Source of the DNA: Chitinophagaceae bacterium
Lineage (GTDB): Bacteria > Bacteroidota > Bacteroidia > Chitinophagales > Chitinophagaceae
NCBI GenBank assembly: GCA_003534175.1
Contig: DPFD01000134.1
Location: forward strand, 1-5,556
Length of the DNA: 5,556 nucleotides
Reading direction: 5' to 3'
The position numbers and the translations under genes are program-made. Under the pieces are notes generated by a model. The model searched no databases. It was not told the DNA's origin and saw nothing but the letters and a program-made list of their open reading frames with translations. This document shows positions 5,256-5,556 of the stretch, one piece after another (positions within the stretch are counted from its first letter, which is position 1; every line of letters starts with the position of its first letter).

Positions 5256-5556
5256 ATGGCCGATTTGAACATTAATACAGTATCTTACGAGGGTATGGCA
5301 TTTATAGAACGCGTATTACAGGAACCTTCTTATGGTTGGAGTAATGAAAAAGGTGAACTCATTAAACCTTCAGTAAAAACCTTATATAAAGAATCATTTC
5401 GAAGGATAAATATTTTTAAAGACAAAAGGAATTGGATTTCCCTCATCAGCTGGCTGATGGTGGTGTGCATGGTTCCATTCTTCTACCTTTTTTTGTTTGA
5501 GTATTTTTCTATTCCTATGTTGCTGGTGTTTCTTGTGTATGCCATGATTATCATGG
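5256..5556 (+). CDS. Probable membrane fatty-acid desaturase, N-terminal 100 codons (right edge cuts it)
   Basis: Open from ATG 5256 to the window end (100 codons plus one base). The start cannot be earlier in this frame because TAG immediately precedes it; ATG 5295 is the alternative. The first 60 residues are soluble and charged (YGWSNEKGELIKPSVKTLYKESFRRINIFKDKRNW). Two hydrophobic segments follow: about 61-81 (ISLISWLMVVCMVPFFYLFLF) and about 85-100. The pattern of a W-x-x-x-x-G-x-L-x-K-P-[ST] stretch, a KD/NKRNW segment and then FFYLFLFEYFS...YAMIIMG resembles the beginning of fatty-acid desaturases of Bacteroidota, in which the first histidine box (HRxxTH type) follows shortly after. 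None of the three histidine boxes is inside the window, so the assignment is by recollection of the N-terminal pattern. If right, it would introduce double bonds into acyl chains of membrane lipids. It could instead be another multi-pass membrane protein. Confidence 0.6.
   Translation, partial: MADLNINTVSYEGMAFIERVLQEPSYGWSNEKGELIKPSVKTLYKESFRRINIFKDKRNWISLISWLMVVCMVPFFYLFLFEYFSIPMLLVFLVYAMIIM

Noticed and set aside
1..5556. A defence system, mobile element, CRISPR array or biosynthetic cluster
   Set aside because: All sizeable coding regions are explained by housekeeping or envelope genes; I found no transposase, integrase, toxin-antitoxin pair, spaced repeats or target-site duplications.

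Overview
The window looks like ordinary chromosomal sequence from a Bacteroidota bacterium, plausibly of the Chitinophagia/Sphingobacteriia side. This rests on three things. First, -7 boxes of the Bacteroidota type (TAnnTTTG) lie just upstream of most genes, and Shine-Dalgarno sequences are poor or absent. Second, there is a two-domain exported protein ending in what looks like DUF4476, a domain largely confined to this phylum. Third, the UvrA, PanD and cyclophilin sequences have a Bacteroidota flavour. I see no mobile element, CRISPR array, tRNA, rRNA or phage gene. Species and database identities cannot be assigned from sequence alone.

Layout. Positions 1-1634 (minus) hold the N-terminal 544 codons of uvrA, which runs off the left edge. 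A 120-bp divergent intergenic region carries one candidate promoter for each direction. Positions 1755-2192 (plus) encode a small lipoprotein of unknown function. It ends in a strong hairpin (2217-2248) that can terminate transcription from both sides. Then come three minus-strand genes for exported proteins. In transcription order, reading from right to left, they are: a lipoprotein cyclophilin-type peptidyl-prolyl isomerase (4126-4722), an NlpC/P60 lipoprotein peptidoglycan hydrolase (3491-4051), and a DUF4476 protein with a Lys/Ala/Glu-rich linker built from an 84-bp tandem repeat (2268-3419). The second and third each have their own TATATTTG box, so they are probably separate units rather than one operon. 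Divergent from the isomerase, on the plus strand, lies panD (4827-5174). After 81 bp without an obvious terminator comes the N-terminal 100 codons of a membrane protein that is probably a fatty-acid desaturase, cut by the right edge.

Function. The two ends are housekeeping: nucleotide excision repair (uvrA), and coenzyme A precursor synthesis (panD) beside a probable lipid-modifying enzyme. The middle is a run of four cell-envelope proteins, three of them lipoproteins, with likely roles in protein folding, wall remodelling and unknown envelope functions. There is no good evidence for an undescribed system. The most useful observations are start-site corrections supported by promoter boxes and active-site numbering, a possibly leaderless NlpC/P60 transcript, the in-frame tandem repeat, and lineage-type substitutions in UvrA and the cyclophilin.
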